Of a stretch of 64,000 nt of DNA, positions 35,070-42,694 are shown in pieces. Position 1 is the stretch's first letter; each line of letters starts with the position of its first letter. The position numbers were made by a program, and so were the translations under genes. Below the pieces are notes generated by a model. It made no database searches and had not been told where the DNA came from. It saw only the letters and a program-made list of their open reading frames with translations. Source of the DNA: Niastella sp. (GTDB taxonomy: Bacteria; Bacteroidota; Bacteroidia; Chitinophagales; Chitinophagaceae); contig JAGIBF010000028.1 of NCBI GenBank assembly GCA_017744515.1, positions 1-64,000 on the forward strand, read 5' to 3'.

Positions 35070-35999
35070 ATGAAACGTCGACAATTTATGCGTAATTCCC
35101 TGTTCACCGGCGCCTCCCTGGCAGCATCTGCCACTGTATTGGGTAAGTCGGATGAGCAGACGGATACCCTAACGAATGCTGAAAAAACATTTAACCTTGA
35201 CTATGCTTTCCATGATGGTATGTTCAAGAATCTTGGTGGTGCTGATTTCATCGATCAGATAAAGTTTGCGCACAGTATGGGCTTCCGCTCTATCGAAGAT
35301 AATGGTATGATGGGCCGGCCTGTAGAGATGCAAAAGAAGATCGGTGAAACACTTGCCTCGCTCGGTATGCGTATGGGTGTTTTCGTTGTTACTTCCGATA
35401 ACTGGCATTGGAAAATGTCGCTCACCACTGGTAAACAGGAGTGGATCGACCGGATGATCAAGGATTGTAAAGAAACGGTAGAAGTGGCTAAACGCTGTGG
35501 CGCCAAATGGGTGACTGTGGTGCCCGGCAACTACGATCGCAGTCTTTCTTTTGAATACCAAACTGCCAATGTGATCAATGCTTTGCGCAAGGCCAGCGCC
35601 ATTCTTGAACCTCACGGATTGGTAATGGTATTGGAAGCATTGAGCGACAATCCCGATCTGTTCCTGCGCCATTCGGATCAAACGTATATGATCTGTCAGG
35701 CTGTAGGCAGCCCCAGCTGCAAGTTCCTGTTCGACATGTACCATATGCAGCGTAATGAAGGCGATATTATCAATAACCTCAATAGGTCATGGGATGAGAT
35801 CGGGTATCTGCAGATTGGCGATAATCCCGGTCGTAAGGAGCCTACTACCGGCGAAATGAACTATAAGAATATCTTCAAACATATTCACGCCAAGGGTTAT
35901 AAAGGCATCCTCGGTATGGAGCATGGCAATGCCAAGCCGGGCAAGGAGGGAGAGACTGCGTTGATCAAGGCGTATCGTGAGTCGGACAGTTTTCTGTAG
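35070..35999 (+). CDS. Sugar isomerase/epimerase-like TIM-barrel protein (hydroxypyruvate isomerase-type), Tat-exported
   Basis: 309 residues. N-terminal MKRRQFMRNSLF...AAS resembles a Tat signal. The rest is an AP-endonuclease-2/xylose-isomerase-like barrel: AKWVTVVPGNYD, MVLEAL (metal-binding Glu), FLFDMYHMQRNEGD, EIGYLQIGDNPGRKEPTTGE, GILGMEHGN, matching the hydroxypyruvate isomerase (Hyi) pattern. It is divergent from the SUMF1-Gfo/Idh pair with about 150 bp between, so the three may share a promoter region and a pathway for a periplasmic sugar derivative. The true substrate is not known. Confidence 0.87.
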   Translation: MKRRQFMRNSLFTGASLAASATVLGKSDEQTDTLTNAEKTFNLDYAFHDGMFKNLGGADFIDQIKFAHSMGFRSIEDNGMMGRPVEMQKKIGETLASLGMRMGVFVVTSDNWHWKMSLTTGKQEWIDRMIKDCKETVEVAKRCGAKWVTVVPGNYDRSLSFEYQTANVINALRKASAILEPHGLVMVLEALSDNPDLFLRHSDQTYMICQAVGSPSCKFLFDMYHMQRNEGDIINNLNRSWDEIGYLQIGDNPGRKEPTTGEMNYKNIFKHIHAKGYKGILGMEHGNAKPGKEGETALIKAYRESDSFL

Positions 36000-36033
36000 T
36001 TGATAAGTTAATAGGTTGACGAGTTGATAAGGG

Positions 36034-36055
36034 CTTCGACAGGCTCAGCCTGACA
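36034..36055. repeat. Dispersed repeat CTTCGACAGGCTCAGCCTGACA inside a larger inverted repeat
   Basis: It is framed by GTTGATAAGGG (36023-36033) and CCCTTATCAAC (36058-36068), a perfect 11-bp inverted repeat. Same family as 25866, 46784, 52047 and 52934. Confidence 0.7.
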
Positions 36056-36133
36056 TTCCCTTATCAACTTTTTAACTTTTAAACCTTTCAACTCTCTTCT
36101 CTGCCTATCAACTGATCGCTAACTTTGTGGTCT

Positions 36134-36835
36134 ATGCAAACAATTCTCAAACCGCTGGCGCTGACAGGTGCTCTTATCCTGGCAGCCTTCTTCTCTCCCG
36201 CCCAGGAGGCTGATGCCGTCATTAAAAAAGTGAAGGACAAACTGGCGACGGTGAAGGATTACCAGGCTGATGGGATCATGAAAACCGATGTATCGTTTAT
36301 CAAGATCCCTGAATCCAAAGTGGTGATCTACTATAAACACCCGGACAAGTTCAGGGTCAAAAAGCAGGATGGTATTGCCATCGTGCCCAAGGGTGGTTCG
36401 AATGTAAATCTGGGAAGCCTGTTTGTGAATGATAACTACACGGCTGTGCCAGCCGGTAAGAACACCCTGGCAGGTGTAGCAGTCAGCGTTATCAAGTTGC
36501 TGCCGCTCGATGAAAAAAGTGATGTCGTGGTAGCTACTTTGTACATCGATGAAACGCAGTCGCTGATCAGGAAGGCTGTCATCACCAGCCGCAGTGGTGG
36601 CACTTATGAAATGGAGATGACGTATGGCAAGTACTCCAACTGGGGATTGCCTGACAAGGTTGTGTTCAGCTTCAATACAAAGGATTACAAACTGCCCAAG
36701 GGCCTTGCTTTCGATTATGATATGGGTGAAAAGCCACAGGCTGCCTCTACTGATAAAGAACAGAAGGGAAAGCTGGAGATCAGCTACTCGAATTATGCAG
36801 TGAATAAGGGAATTGCGGATAGTGTGTTTAAGTAG
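36134..36835 (+). CDS. LolA-like outer-membrane lipoprotein-carrier-fold protein
   Basis: 233 residues from the ATG at 36134. Signal peptide ending SPAQ near residue 22. The mature chain follows the LolA/LolB-like half-barrel: ADAVIKKVKDKLATVKDYQADGIMKTDVSFI, VVIYYKHPDKFRVKKQDGIAIVPKGG, ATLYIDETQSLIRKAVITSRSGGTYEMEM and DKVVFSF. Such proteins bind lipids or lipoproteins in the periplasm. Whether it is the housekeeping LolA cannot be settled; it has low motif identity and stands alone. A TAACTTTG element ends 6 bp before the ATG, so the transcript might be nearly leaderless. Confidence 0.75.
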   Translation: MQTILKPLALTGALILAAFFSPAQEADAVIKKVKDKLATVKDYQADGIMKTDVSFIKIPESKVVIYYKHPDKFRVKKQDGIAIVPKGGSNVNLGSLFVNDNYTAVPAGKNTLAGVAVSVIKLLPLDEKSDVVVATLYIDETQSLIRKAVITSRSGGTYEMEMTYGKYSNWGLPDKVVFSFNTKDYKLPKGLAFDYDMGEKPQAASTDKEQKGKLEISYSNYAVNKGIADSVFK

Positions 36836-36842
36836 GGGGTAC

Positions 36843-36874
36843 AAGCTGCGAGCTTCGAGCCGTGAGCTACGAGC
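36843..36874. repeat. Dispersed repeat AAGCTGCGAGCTTCGAGC, copy 1
   Basis: GC-skewed run of GAGCT/CGAGC units. A very similar copy is at 54617-54651. Confidence 0.65.
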
Positions 36875-36886
36875 GAAAACAGACTA

Positions 36887-36921
36887 AAAAGAGGTGACAC
36901 TTTACTGGTGTCACCTCTTTT
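36887..36921. terminator. Terminator after the LolA-like gene
   Basis: Perfect 14-bp stem AAAAGAGGTGACAC/GTGTCACCTCTTTT with a 7-base loop. Confidence 0.87.
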
Positions 36922-36924
36922 CAA

Positions 36925-37059
36925 TTGGGCTAAAGCCCAAGCTCGTTTGAGTTATTTGTGTCCCGGCCCAAAGGACCGGGCAATTTCTTTCGCTTCGTCA
37001 GGAGGCCTTGTTGAAACAGTCTCTCCTCTTGTATTACAGTCTGGCCGCTTAAAGCGGCC
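36925..37059. repeat. Three consecutive hairpins with AAAG loops
   Basis: TTGGGCTAAAGCCCAA (36925-36940), CCCGGCCCAAAGGACCGGG (36962-36980) and GGCCGCTTAAAGCGGCC (37043-37059). Each is a palindrome with AAAG at the centre, between convergent genes; the last ends 12 bp from the pdxA stop codon. Confidence 0.65.
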
Positions 37060-37070
37060 TGACCAATTAT

Positions 37071-38174
37071 TTATTCGTCGTCGGTTTCGGACATTTCGAT
37101 GGCTTCGTCAACGGCATTGGCGAGGATCACCGATGTCATTTTCTTGAGCGGGTTTTTGCGGTACTCGGCGTATCCGTGGCGCTGGTTGATGATGTCGATG
37201 CACTCGTAGATCGCAGTGATGAAAGAGGATTGGTCGCCTTTGTTCTTACCGGCAATATCAAACGCAGTTCCGTGATCGGGAGAAGTGCGGATGCCTGGCA
37301 ATCCGGCCGTATAGTTTACACCTTCGCCCAATGCCAGTGATTTGAAAGGGATCAATCCCTGGTCGTGGTACATGGCCAGCACTGCGTCGAACCTCGCATA
37401 CTGACGGCGGGCAAAGAATGCATCGGCACTGTAAGGTCCAAACACCATCATATTGCGCTTGGCTTCTTTAATAGCGGGCTTAATGATCTCTTCTTCTTCT
37501 TTACCGATCAGTCCTTCATCGCCGGCATGGGGGTTCAATCCCAGTACGGCGATCTTCGGCTTGTCGATACCAAAATCCTTGATCAAGGATTGGTTGAGGA
37601 TATTCAGTTTGGAGATGATACGCTCACGGGTAATGTGCTGGGCTGCTTCGCGCAGGGGCACATGTTCGGTAACCAGCCCTACGCGGAAATCGCCTGCCAC
37701 CATCAGCATCACCACATCGTTTACTCCGTATACATGTTTCAGGTAGGGCGTATGGCCGGTGAACTGGAATTCGGCTGATTGTGTATTTTTCTTATGGATA
37801 GGAGCTGTTACCAACCCCTGTATTTTATTTTCTTTGAGTGCCTGTACCGCCATGGTCAGCGACTTGATGGCATATTTGCCGCCTATATCGGAGAGCTGAC
37901 CGGGGTTGATGCCTATTTCTTCTTCCCAGCAGTTGAAGATATTCACCTGCTTAGGTGTAATGCGGTTCAGCTCTTTTATGCTTTGGTAATTGAAGTTGAG
38001 GTCGGGCAGACCCTTGCGGTAGAAGTTGATGACTTTATTGGAAGCAAAAATGACAGGGGTGCACAGTTCGAGGATACGGTGATCTGAGAAGGTCTTTATG
38101 ATCAGCTCAGTTCCAATGCCATTCAGATCGCCGATAGTGATACCGATTACCGGTTTTTGTTGCGGTGCATTCAT
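37071..38174 (-). CDS. pdxA: 4-hydroxythreonine-4-phosphate dehydrogenase
   Basis: 367 residues from the ATG at 38174 (MNAPQQKPVIGITIGD). A longer in-frame reading to 38255 is an artefact: it runs through a repetitive intergenic element. It oxidises 4-phosphohydroxy-L-threonine in pyridoxal phosphate synthesis. Motifs: ITIGDLNGIG, TAPIHK, GHTPYLKHVYG (metal His), VTEHVPLREA, LGLNPHAGDEG, MYHDQGLIPFK and RTSPDHGTAFDIAG, i.e. all metal and phosphate sites. Slightly longer than the usual ~330. Divergent from rsmA across a repeat. Confidence 0.95.
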   Translation of the reverse strand: MNAPQQKPVIGITIGDLNGIGTELIIKTFSDHRILELCTPVIFASNKVINFYRKGLPDLNFNYQSIKELNRITPKQVNIFNCWEEEIGINPGQLSDIGGKYAIKSLTMAVQALKENKIQGLVTAPIHKKNTQSAEFQFTGHTPYLKHVYGVNDVVMLMVAGDFRVGLVTEHVPLREAAQHITRERIISKLNILNQSLIKDFGIDKPKIAVLGLNPHAGDEGLIGKEEEEIIKPAIKEAKRNMMVFGPYSADAFFARRQYARFDAVLAMYHDQGLIPFKSLALGEGVNYTAGLPGIRTSPDHGTAFDIAGKNKGDQSSFITAIYECIDIINQRHGYAEYRKNPLKKMTSVILANAVDEAIEMSETDDE

Positions 38175-38210
38175 AATTCTTGATTCAGAACGGCTAAAGT
38201 ACGAAGAAAA

Positions 38211-38330
38211 GTCCGGAAGACCGGAGAGACCGAAAGTCCGAAAGACTGTTTTCAAACTGTCTTTCTTCGGACTTTTCCGACTTCCGGACTCTCAGACTTC
38301 CCCGACTTTCCGTCTTCCCGACTTTCCGAC
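38211..38330. repeat. Inverted GTCCGAAAG-type repeat cluster, copy 1
   Basis: The left side carries GTCCGGAAGACCGG, GACCGAAAGTCCG and AAAGACTG units; the right side has the complementary CTGTCTTTC, CGGACTTTTCCGACTT and following units, so the whole can fold into one long imperfect hairpin. Further clusters at 39103 and 42417. Confidence 0.75.
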
Positions 38331-38338
38331 TACCTTTG
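38331..38338 (+). promoter_or_regulatory. -7 element directly before rsmA
   Basis: TACCTTTG ends 4 bp before the rsmA ATG (38343). Transcription should start about at the ATG, giving a leaderless or near-leaderless message. I find no good -33 because the repeat fills that place. Confidence 0.5.
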
Positions 38339-38342
38339 CTTC

Positions 38343-39095
38343 ATGTATACGCTCAAAAAGTCACTTGGCCAGCATTTTTTAAAAGATGAGAATATCAGCC
38401 GCAGGATCGTGGAGGAGCTTCAGGAGCATCCTTTTCAGCAACTGCTGGAGGTGGGGCCGGGTGGCGGAGCGCTTACCAAGTACCTCATCGAACTGCAAGG
38501 CATTGACCTCAAATGTGTGGAGCTGGACGATGAAAAGGTAGCCTGGCTGCTGCAGCAATACCCTGTGTTGCAAGGCAAGATCATTCATCAAAGTATCCTC
38601 GATATAGCCGCTCCTTTTGAAGGGCGGTTTACCGTGGTGGGTAATTTCCCCTACAATATATCTTCTCAGATCCTTTTTAAGATGCTGGATTGGAAGGAGC
38701 AAGTGGAGTCCATGACAGGCATGTTTCAGAAAGAGGTGGCTCAACGGGTAGCTGCGAAAGAGGGCTCCAAAGTATATGGCGTTACCAGCGTGCTGGTGCA
38801 GGCATTTTTTAAAGTGGAGTATCTGTTTGAGGTGGATGAGCAGGCTTTTAACCCGCCTCCCAAGGTGAAAAGTGCGGTCATCCGCCTGGTGCCCCTTGCA
38901 GAACCAGTGGCCATGAAAAGTGAGAAGGCTTTGTTTGCGGTGGTGAAAGCGGGCTTTAATCAACGCCGCAAAACCTTGCGTAATGCCGTGAAGGGTCTCT
39001 TCTCCGCGGAAGTGCTACAAGACGATATTTTTAATAAGCGGGCTGAGCAGCTGTCGGTGCAGGATTTTGCCGGGTTGACGTTTCGGATGGGTTGA
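38343..39095 (+). CDS. rsmA: 16S rRNA (adenine(1518)-N6/adenine(1519)-N6)-dimethyltransferase
   Basis: 250 residues, KsgA family. It dimethylates two adjacent adenines in helix 45 of 16S rRNA late in 30S assembly. Motifs: KKSLGQHFLKDENI (3-20 region), SAM-binding EVGPGGGALTKYL, VELD, and catalytic NFPYNIS (NLPYNIS in most), followed by KVYGVTSVLVQ and FNPPPKVKSAVIRL. Complete. The start codon is fixed by the conserved KSLGQHFL beginning six residues in. Repeat clusters flank it on both sides. Confidence 0.96.
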   Translation: MYTLKKSLGQHFLKDENISRRIVEELQEHPFQQLLEVGPGGGALTKYLIELQGIDLKCVELDDEKVAWLLQQYPVLQGKIIHQSILDIAAPFEGRFTVVGNFPYNISSQILFKMLDWKEQVESMTGMFQKEVAQRVAAKEGSKVYGVTSVLVQAFFKVEYLFEVDEQAFNPPPKVKSAVIRLVPLAEPVAMKSEKALFAVVKAGFNQRRKTLRNAVKGLFSAEVLQDDIFNKRAEQLSVQDFAGLTFRMG

Positions 39096-39102
39096 TAGAA
39101 TG

Positions 39103-39195
39103 GTCCGAAAGTCAGTAAAGTCCGAAAGTCGGTAAGGAATACTGGTACTGCTTTCCAGTCTTTCCGTCTTTCAGACTTCCGTTCTTGCGGACTTC
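39103..39195. repeat. GTCCGAAAG-type repeat cluster, copy 2
   Basis: GTCCGAAAGTC and AAAGTCCGAAAGTCGG on the left, with CTTTCCGTCTTTCAGACTTCCG and GCGGACTTCC on the right. It lies between the convergent ends of rsmA and the GNAT gene and may serve as a terminator. Confidence 0.7.
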
Positions 39196-39624
39196 CTACA
39201 ATACCTTCTCCATTATATAGTGTGGGATGGAAACTTCTTCGAACTGGTCGCCGCTGATCTGGTAGCCCAGTTTTTCGTAAAAGCCGACGGCTGTCTGGCG
39301 GGCATGCATGGTTATTCTGCGGAAGCCGCGGTCGCGGGCTATGTTTTCAGCGAATTGCATCAGTGCTTTGCCGATTCCTTTTCCCTGCAGGTTGTTCAAT
39401 ACCGCCATCTGGCGTAACCGAACGGTAGCGGGATCTTCGGTAATGAGCATGCAACAACCCAGTATTTTTTCCTCCTCAAAGGCGGCTATCAATATTTCGG
39501 TCTTCTCTTTTTCTAATTCTTCCGGGGTAAAGCTAAGGCCAAGTGGTTTGCGGAGGATGTCATTCCGCAATTGCACCATTTGCTGGTATTCTTTCGTACC
39601 GTGATCAATGATTTTGAGAGCCAT
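39196..39624 (-). CDS. GNAT family N-acetyltransferase
   Basis: 142 residues, single GNAT domain: KEYQQMVQLRNDILRKPLG at the start, ATVRLRQMAVLNNLQGKGIGKALM with the acetyl-CoA pyrophosphate-binding motif (Q-G-K-G-I-G), then GFRRITMHARQTAVGFYEKLGYQ, which is the standard end. The REM..N.LRkPLG start resembles the ElaA/PhnO-like group. Acceptor unknown. Isolated gene. Confidence 0.92.
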   Translation of the reverse strand: MALKIIDHGTKEYQQMVQLRNDILRKPLGLSFTPEELEKEKTEILIAAFEEEKILGCCMLITEDPATVRLRQMAVLNNLQGKGIGKALMQFAENIARDRGFRRITMHARQTAVGFYEKLGYQISGDQFEEVSIPHYIMEKVL

Positions 39625-39914
39625 GCGAGCGTATTTGAGTGGTGTTTCGGTCGCTGCAATATAAGGATTTACCCTTTATCAGCAGTCCCTATATATTAAA
39701 AATTAAACTGATAACAGTCATTTATGGATAACGGAAAGTGGGTTTTACATCATAATAAATGACGGGCCAGGCTATATTATATTGTATCGATGGAAGGCAG
39801 TAGCAGAGACGTATATGCCCGCGGGCATTGAATTTGCCGGAAATCGATGCCGGATAGTACTACAAATCATTGAAACTAAAAAATATCCGAAGCATAATTA
39901 AAAACCAGTGATTT

Positions 39915-39943
39915 ATTGTCATTATTCCAAAATCTATATTTTT
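39915..39943 (+). promoter_or_regulatory. Promoter of acpP-fabF-rnc
   Basis: TTG at 39915-39917, 18 bp, TATTTTTG at 39936-39943, about 26 bp before acpP. The rest of the 39625-39914 gap shows no gene. Confidence 0.7.
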
Positions 39944-39968
39944 GCAGCCGTAACTAAACTTTACAAAA

Positions 39969-40205
39969 ATGTCAGACATTGCAACCAGAGTTAAAAAGAT
40001 CATTGTTGATAAGTTAGGTGTTGAAGAAGCAGAGGTTACCAATGAGGCTTCTTTCACCAATGATTTAGGTGCCGATTCACTGGACACCGTAGAACTGATC
40101 ATGGAGTTTGAAAAAGAATTCAACATCTCCATCCCTGATGAGCAAGCTGAGACCATCACTACTGTTGGCCAGGCTATCGCTTACTTAGAAGAGCATGCAA
40201 AGTAA
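39969..40205 (+). CDS. acpP: Acyl carrier protein
   Basis: 78 residues, the carrier of growing fatty-acyl chains. The phosphopantetheine attachment motif is [10 protein letters not shown] with Ser37. Highly acidic, as expected. Head of the acpP-fabF-rnc cluster, an order conserved across many bacteria. Confidence 0.97.
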   Translation: MSDIATRVKKIIVDKLGVEEAEVTNEASFTNDLGADSLDTVELIMEFEKEFNISIPDEQAETITTVGQAIAYLEEHAK

Positions 40206-40234
40206 TCTGAACTTTTGTTCAGGTGTAATAAATT

Positions 40235-40277
40235 AAATCCGCCCTTCGATAGCTATGTACGCCCCGAAGGCGGATTT
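40235..40277 (+). other. Hairpin between acpP and fabF (possible attenuator or processing site)
   Basis: AAATCCGCC-C-TTCG pairs with CGAAGGCGGATTT (40265-40277): 13 bp with one bulged C, loop about 16. It lies directly after acpP and before the fabF start and could partly terminate transcription or stabilise the acpP message, fitting the much higher need for ACP. Confidence 0.55.
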
Positions 40278-40308
40278 GTTACTTAAAAAACTTCCGGACA
40301 AGAATCCT

Positions 40309-41556
40309 ATGCAATTAAAACGTGTTGTTGTAACAGGTATTGGCGCATTGACTCCATTAGGAAACAGTTTACAAGATTATTGGAACGGCCTTATGAATGG
40401 CGTATCCGGTGCAGACTTCATTACTTTATTTGATGCGTCGAAATTCAAGACCCGATTTGCCTGCGAGCTGAAAGGGTTTGACCCGTTACAATACCTCGAT
40501 AAAAAGGAAGCCCGGAAGCTTGACCGCTTCACGCAGATTGCCCTCGCTTCCAGCGACCAGGCTGTAACCGATGCCGGTATTAATAAGGAGACCATGAATC
40601 CCGATCGTATCGGTGTGGTTTTCGCCAGTGGTATCGGTGGTCTTATCACTTTCCAGGAAGAAGTTATCAACTTTGCGAAAGGTGATGGTACCCCCCGGTA
40701 CAATCCTTTCTTCATTCCCAAAATGATTTTGGACATTGCAGCTGGTCATATTTCCATGCGCCATGGTTTCAGGGGTCCCAACTTCGCTGTTGTAAGCGCC
40801 TGCGCTTCTTCTACCAACGCTATTATGGAAGCTTTCAACCTCATTCGTCTCAACAAAGCTGATATTATTCTGGCTGGTGGCTCAGAAGCGGTGATCAGCG
40901 AGTCGGGCGTAGGTGGTTTCAATGCCATGAAAGCGATGAGTGAGCGAAATGATGATCCTAAAACAGCCAGCCGCCCTTATGATAAAGACCGCGACGGTTT
41001 TATTATGGGAGAGGCTGCCGGTGCTCTGATACTGGAAGAGCTGGAGCACGCGCTTGCGCGGGGCGCCAAGATCTATTGTGAAATTGCCGGATGCGGCGCT
41101 ACTGCCGATGCCCACCACGTAACAGCCCCTCACCCTGAAGGTTTAGGCGCTAAAAATGTAATGCTTTCTGCTCTCGATGATGCTGGCATGAAGCCTGAGG
41201 ATATCGATTACATCAATACCCACGGTACTTCAACTCCGCTGGGAGATGTAGCCGAAGTGAAAGCTATTACCGACGTTTTTGGTGAACACGCCTATAAAAT
41301 CAATATCAGTTCCACTAAATCCATGACCGGCCACTGCCTGGGAGCAGCTGGCGTGGTAGAGGCTATTGCCTGTATCATGAGTGTTAGAGAGGACATGGTA
41401 CCACCTACGATTAACCACTTCACTGACGATCCCGAATTAGATCCACGTCTTAATTTTACCTTTGAAAAACCTCAGAAACGACTTGTGCGCGCTGCCTTAA
41501 GTAATACATTCGGTTTTGGCGGTCACAACGCTTGTGTGATCGTTAAAAAGTATTAA
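40309..41556 (+). CDS. fabF: 3-oxoacyl-ACP synthase II (KAS II)
   Basis: 415 residues from the ATG at 40309 (MQLKRVVVTGIGALTPLGN); an ATG at 40255 lies inside the acpP-fabF hairpin and is less likely. It condenses malonyl-ACP with acyl-ACP in chain elongation. Catalytic Cys165 (SACASSTN), His305 (NTHGTSTPLGD) and His342 (TGHCLGAAG) are all present, with a C-terminal NTFGFGGHNA motif. Second gene of the acpP cluster. Confidence 0.96.
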   Translation: MQLKRVVVTGIGALTPLGNSLQDYWNGLMNGVSGADFITLFDASKFKTRFACELKGFDPLQYLDKKEARKLDRFTQIALASSDQAVTDAGINKETMNPDRIGVVFASGIGGLITFQEEVINFAKGDGTPRYNPFFIPKMILDIAAGHISMRHGFRGPNFAVVSACASSTNAIMEAFNLIRLNKADIILAGGSEAVISESGVGGFNAMKAMSERNDDPKTASRPYDKDRDGFIMGEAAGALILEELEHALARGAKIYCEIAGCGATADAHHVTAPHPEGLGAKNVMLSALDDAGMKPEDIDYINTHGTSTPLGDVAEVKAITDVFGEHAYKINISSTKSMTGHCLGAAGVVEAIACIMSVREDMVPPTINHFTDDPELDPRLNFTFEKPQKRLVRAALSNTFGFGGHNACVIVKKY

Positions 41557-41669
41557 AAAGCACGCTGCATAATTTTTCTACAACCTTGTTCGTTGTTTGG
41601 TATATTGTAGTACCAAACCAGAAGCCCTTTACCTATATTGATTTTTTGGCTTAAAGAAAAAAATGTAGC

Positions 41670-42410
41670 TTGACGATCGTGGGAATCCTGGACCGATTTA
41701 TTGGCAAGGAAAGTAATGTTGCTTTCAAGAAGAATCTTCGTAATGTGCTGGGTTTTACACCCGGCAAAACTGCTTTGTACCAGGCCGCGCTCACACACCG
41801 CTCCGTACGCGACAGTGCAGACGAAAATAATGAACGGCTCGAATACCTTGGGGATGCCATCCTGAGTGGTATCGTGGCCGACTTCCTCTTCAAGAAATAT
41901 CCCTACAAAGAAGAAGGCTTCCTGACCGAGATGCGGAGTAAGATGGTGAACCGTAATAAGCTTAATGAGATCGCCATCAAGATGGGCTTAAAGAAGATCA
42001 CTTTCTATAATAAGTTTGACAATTCTCTCAAGATGAGCCAGATCTTCGGCAATACGCTCGAAGCTGTGGTAGGCGCCATCTATCTGGATAAAGGTTTTGT
42101 AAAGACAAAGAAATGGGTGCTTGAATGCATCATCATCCCTCACTTATACATGGAAGATCTCGAAGCGCTGGAGATCAACCACAAGAATAAACTGTACGGC
42201 TGGGCCAATAAAAATGGCAAGAACCTCGAATTTGAAACGCTCGATGAGCGTATCGAAGGCGGCCGTCGTCTCTTCACCATCGGTGCTGTAGTGGATGGTG
42301 CGCTCCTGGCTGAAGGCAAAGCGTATAATAAGAAAGATGCCAGCCAGATCGCCGCGGCCATCGCCATCGACAAACTTGGTCTGAATAAAGTTGAGGGTGA
42401 AGAAGAATAA
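41670..42410 (+). CDS. rnc: Ribonuclease III
   Basis: Up to 246 residues; a TTG at 41670 or GTG at 41679 must be the start because no ATG fits before the conserved region. It cuts double-stranded RNA in rRNA and mRNA processing. Signature ERLEYLGDAIL at 55-65 with Glu55 and Asp62, the second acidic pair in NTLEAVVGAIYLDKG, and a C-terminal dsRNA-binding domain (about 175-240: NHKNKLYGWANKNGKN... KKDASQIAAAIAIDKL). Third in the acpP-fabF-rnc cluster, 113 bp after fabF. Confidence 0.94.
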   Translation: MTIVGILDRFIGKESNVAFKKNLRNVLGFTPGKTALYQAALTHRSVRDSADENNERLEYLGDAILSGIVADFLFKKYPYKEEGFLTEMRSKMVNRNKLNEIAIKMGLKKITFYNKFDNSLKMSQIFGNTLEAVVGAIYLDKGFVKTKKWVLECIIIPHLYMEDLEALEINHKNKLYGWANKNGKNLEFETLDERIEGGRRLFTIGAVVDGALLAEGKAYNKKDASQIAAAIAIDKLGLNKVEGEEE

Positions 42411-42416
42411 AGGCAA

Positions 42417-42528
42417 GTCCGAAAGACCGGATGACCGAAAGTCCGTAAGACTCAGCGCCATAGCTTTCTACTTCCTGACTTCTCCGACTTGTTTACTTCC
42501 CGACTTCGGACTTTTCTGACTGTCCGAC
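42417..42528. repeat. GTCCGAAAG-type repeat cluster, copy 3
   Basis: It starts 6 bp after the rnc stop with GTCCGAAAGACCGG and GACCGAAAGTCCG, and ends in the complementary CTTCCCGACTTCGGAC and following units. Same family as 38211 and 39103. Confidence 0.72.
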
Positions 42529-42694
42529 TCCCTTTTAATCCTGTTTTAATAAAATAATAACCCTTTTGCTAATCTGTTGATTACGTGGTTTTCGTAAGTA
42601 AAGGGAGTCCCCTACCGGCATGCCGGGTGGGGTTCGTGTGTTTAGGCATGTTGATTAGGATTCCTTATTAGATCACCACGCAAAACGGGACATT
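42529..42694. other. Leader region before the protoglobin gene
   Basis: It contains an imperfect hairpin (42609-42632: CCCC-TA-CCGGC..GCCGG-GT-GGGG). I do not see a consensus promoter. Confidence 0.3.

Noticed and set aside
36119..36844. 241-codon minus-strand frame opposite the LolA-like gene
   Set aside because: Shadow of the plus-strand gene, which has a signal peptide and a fold pattern; the minus frame has neither.
38175..38255. N-terminal extension of PdxA
   Set aside because: The extra 27 residues are encoded in the repeat next to the gene, and family members start at the ITIGD region a few residues after the ATG at 38174.
40255..40308. 18-residue N-terminal extension of FabF
   Set aside because: It is encoded by the loop and right arm of a stem-loop; KAS II proteins begin with M-x-L-K-R-V-V-V-T-G, matched at 40309.
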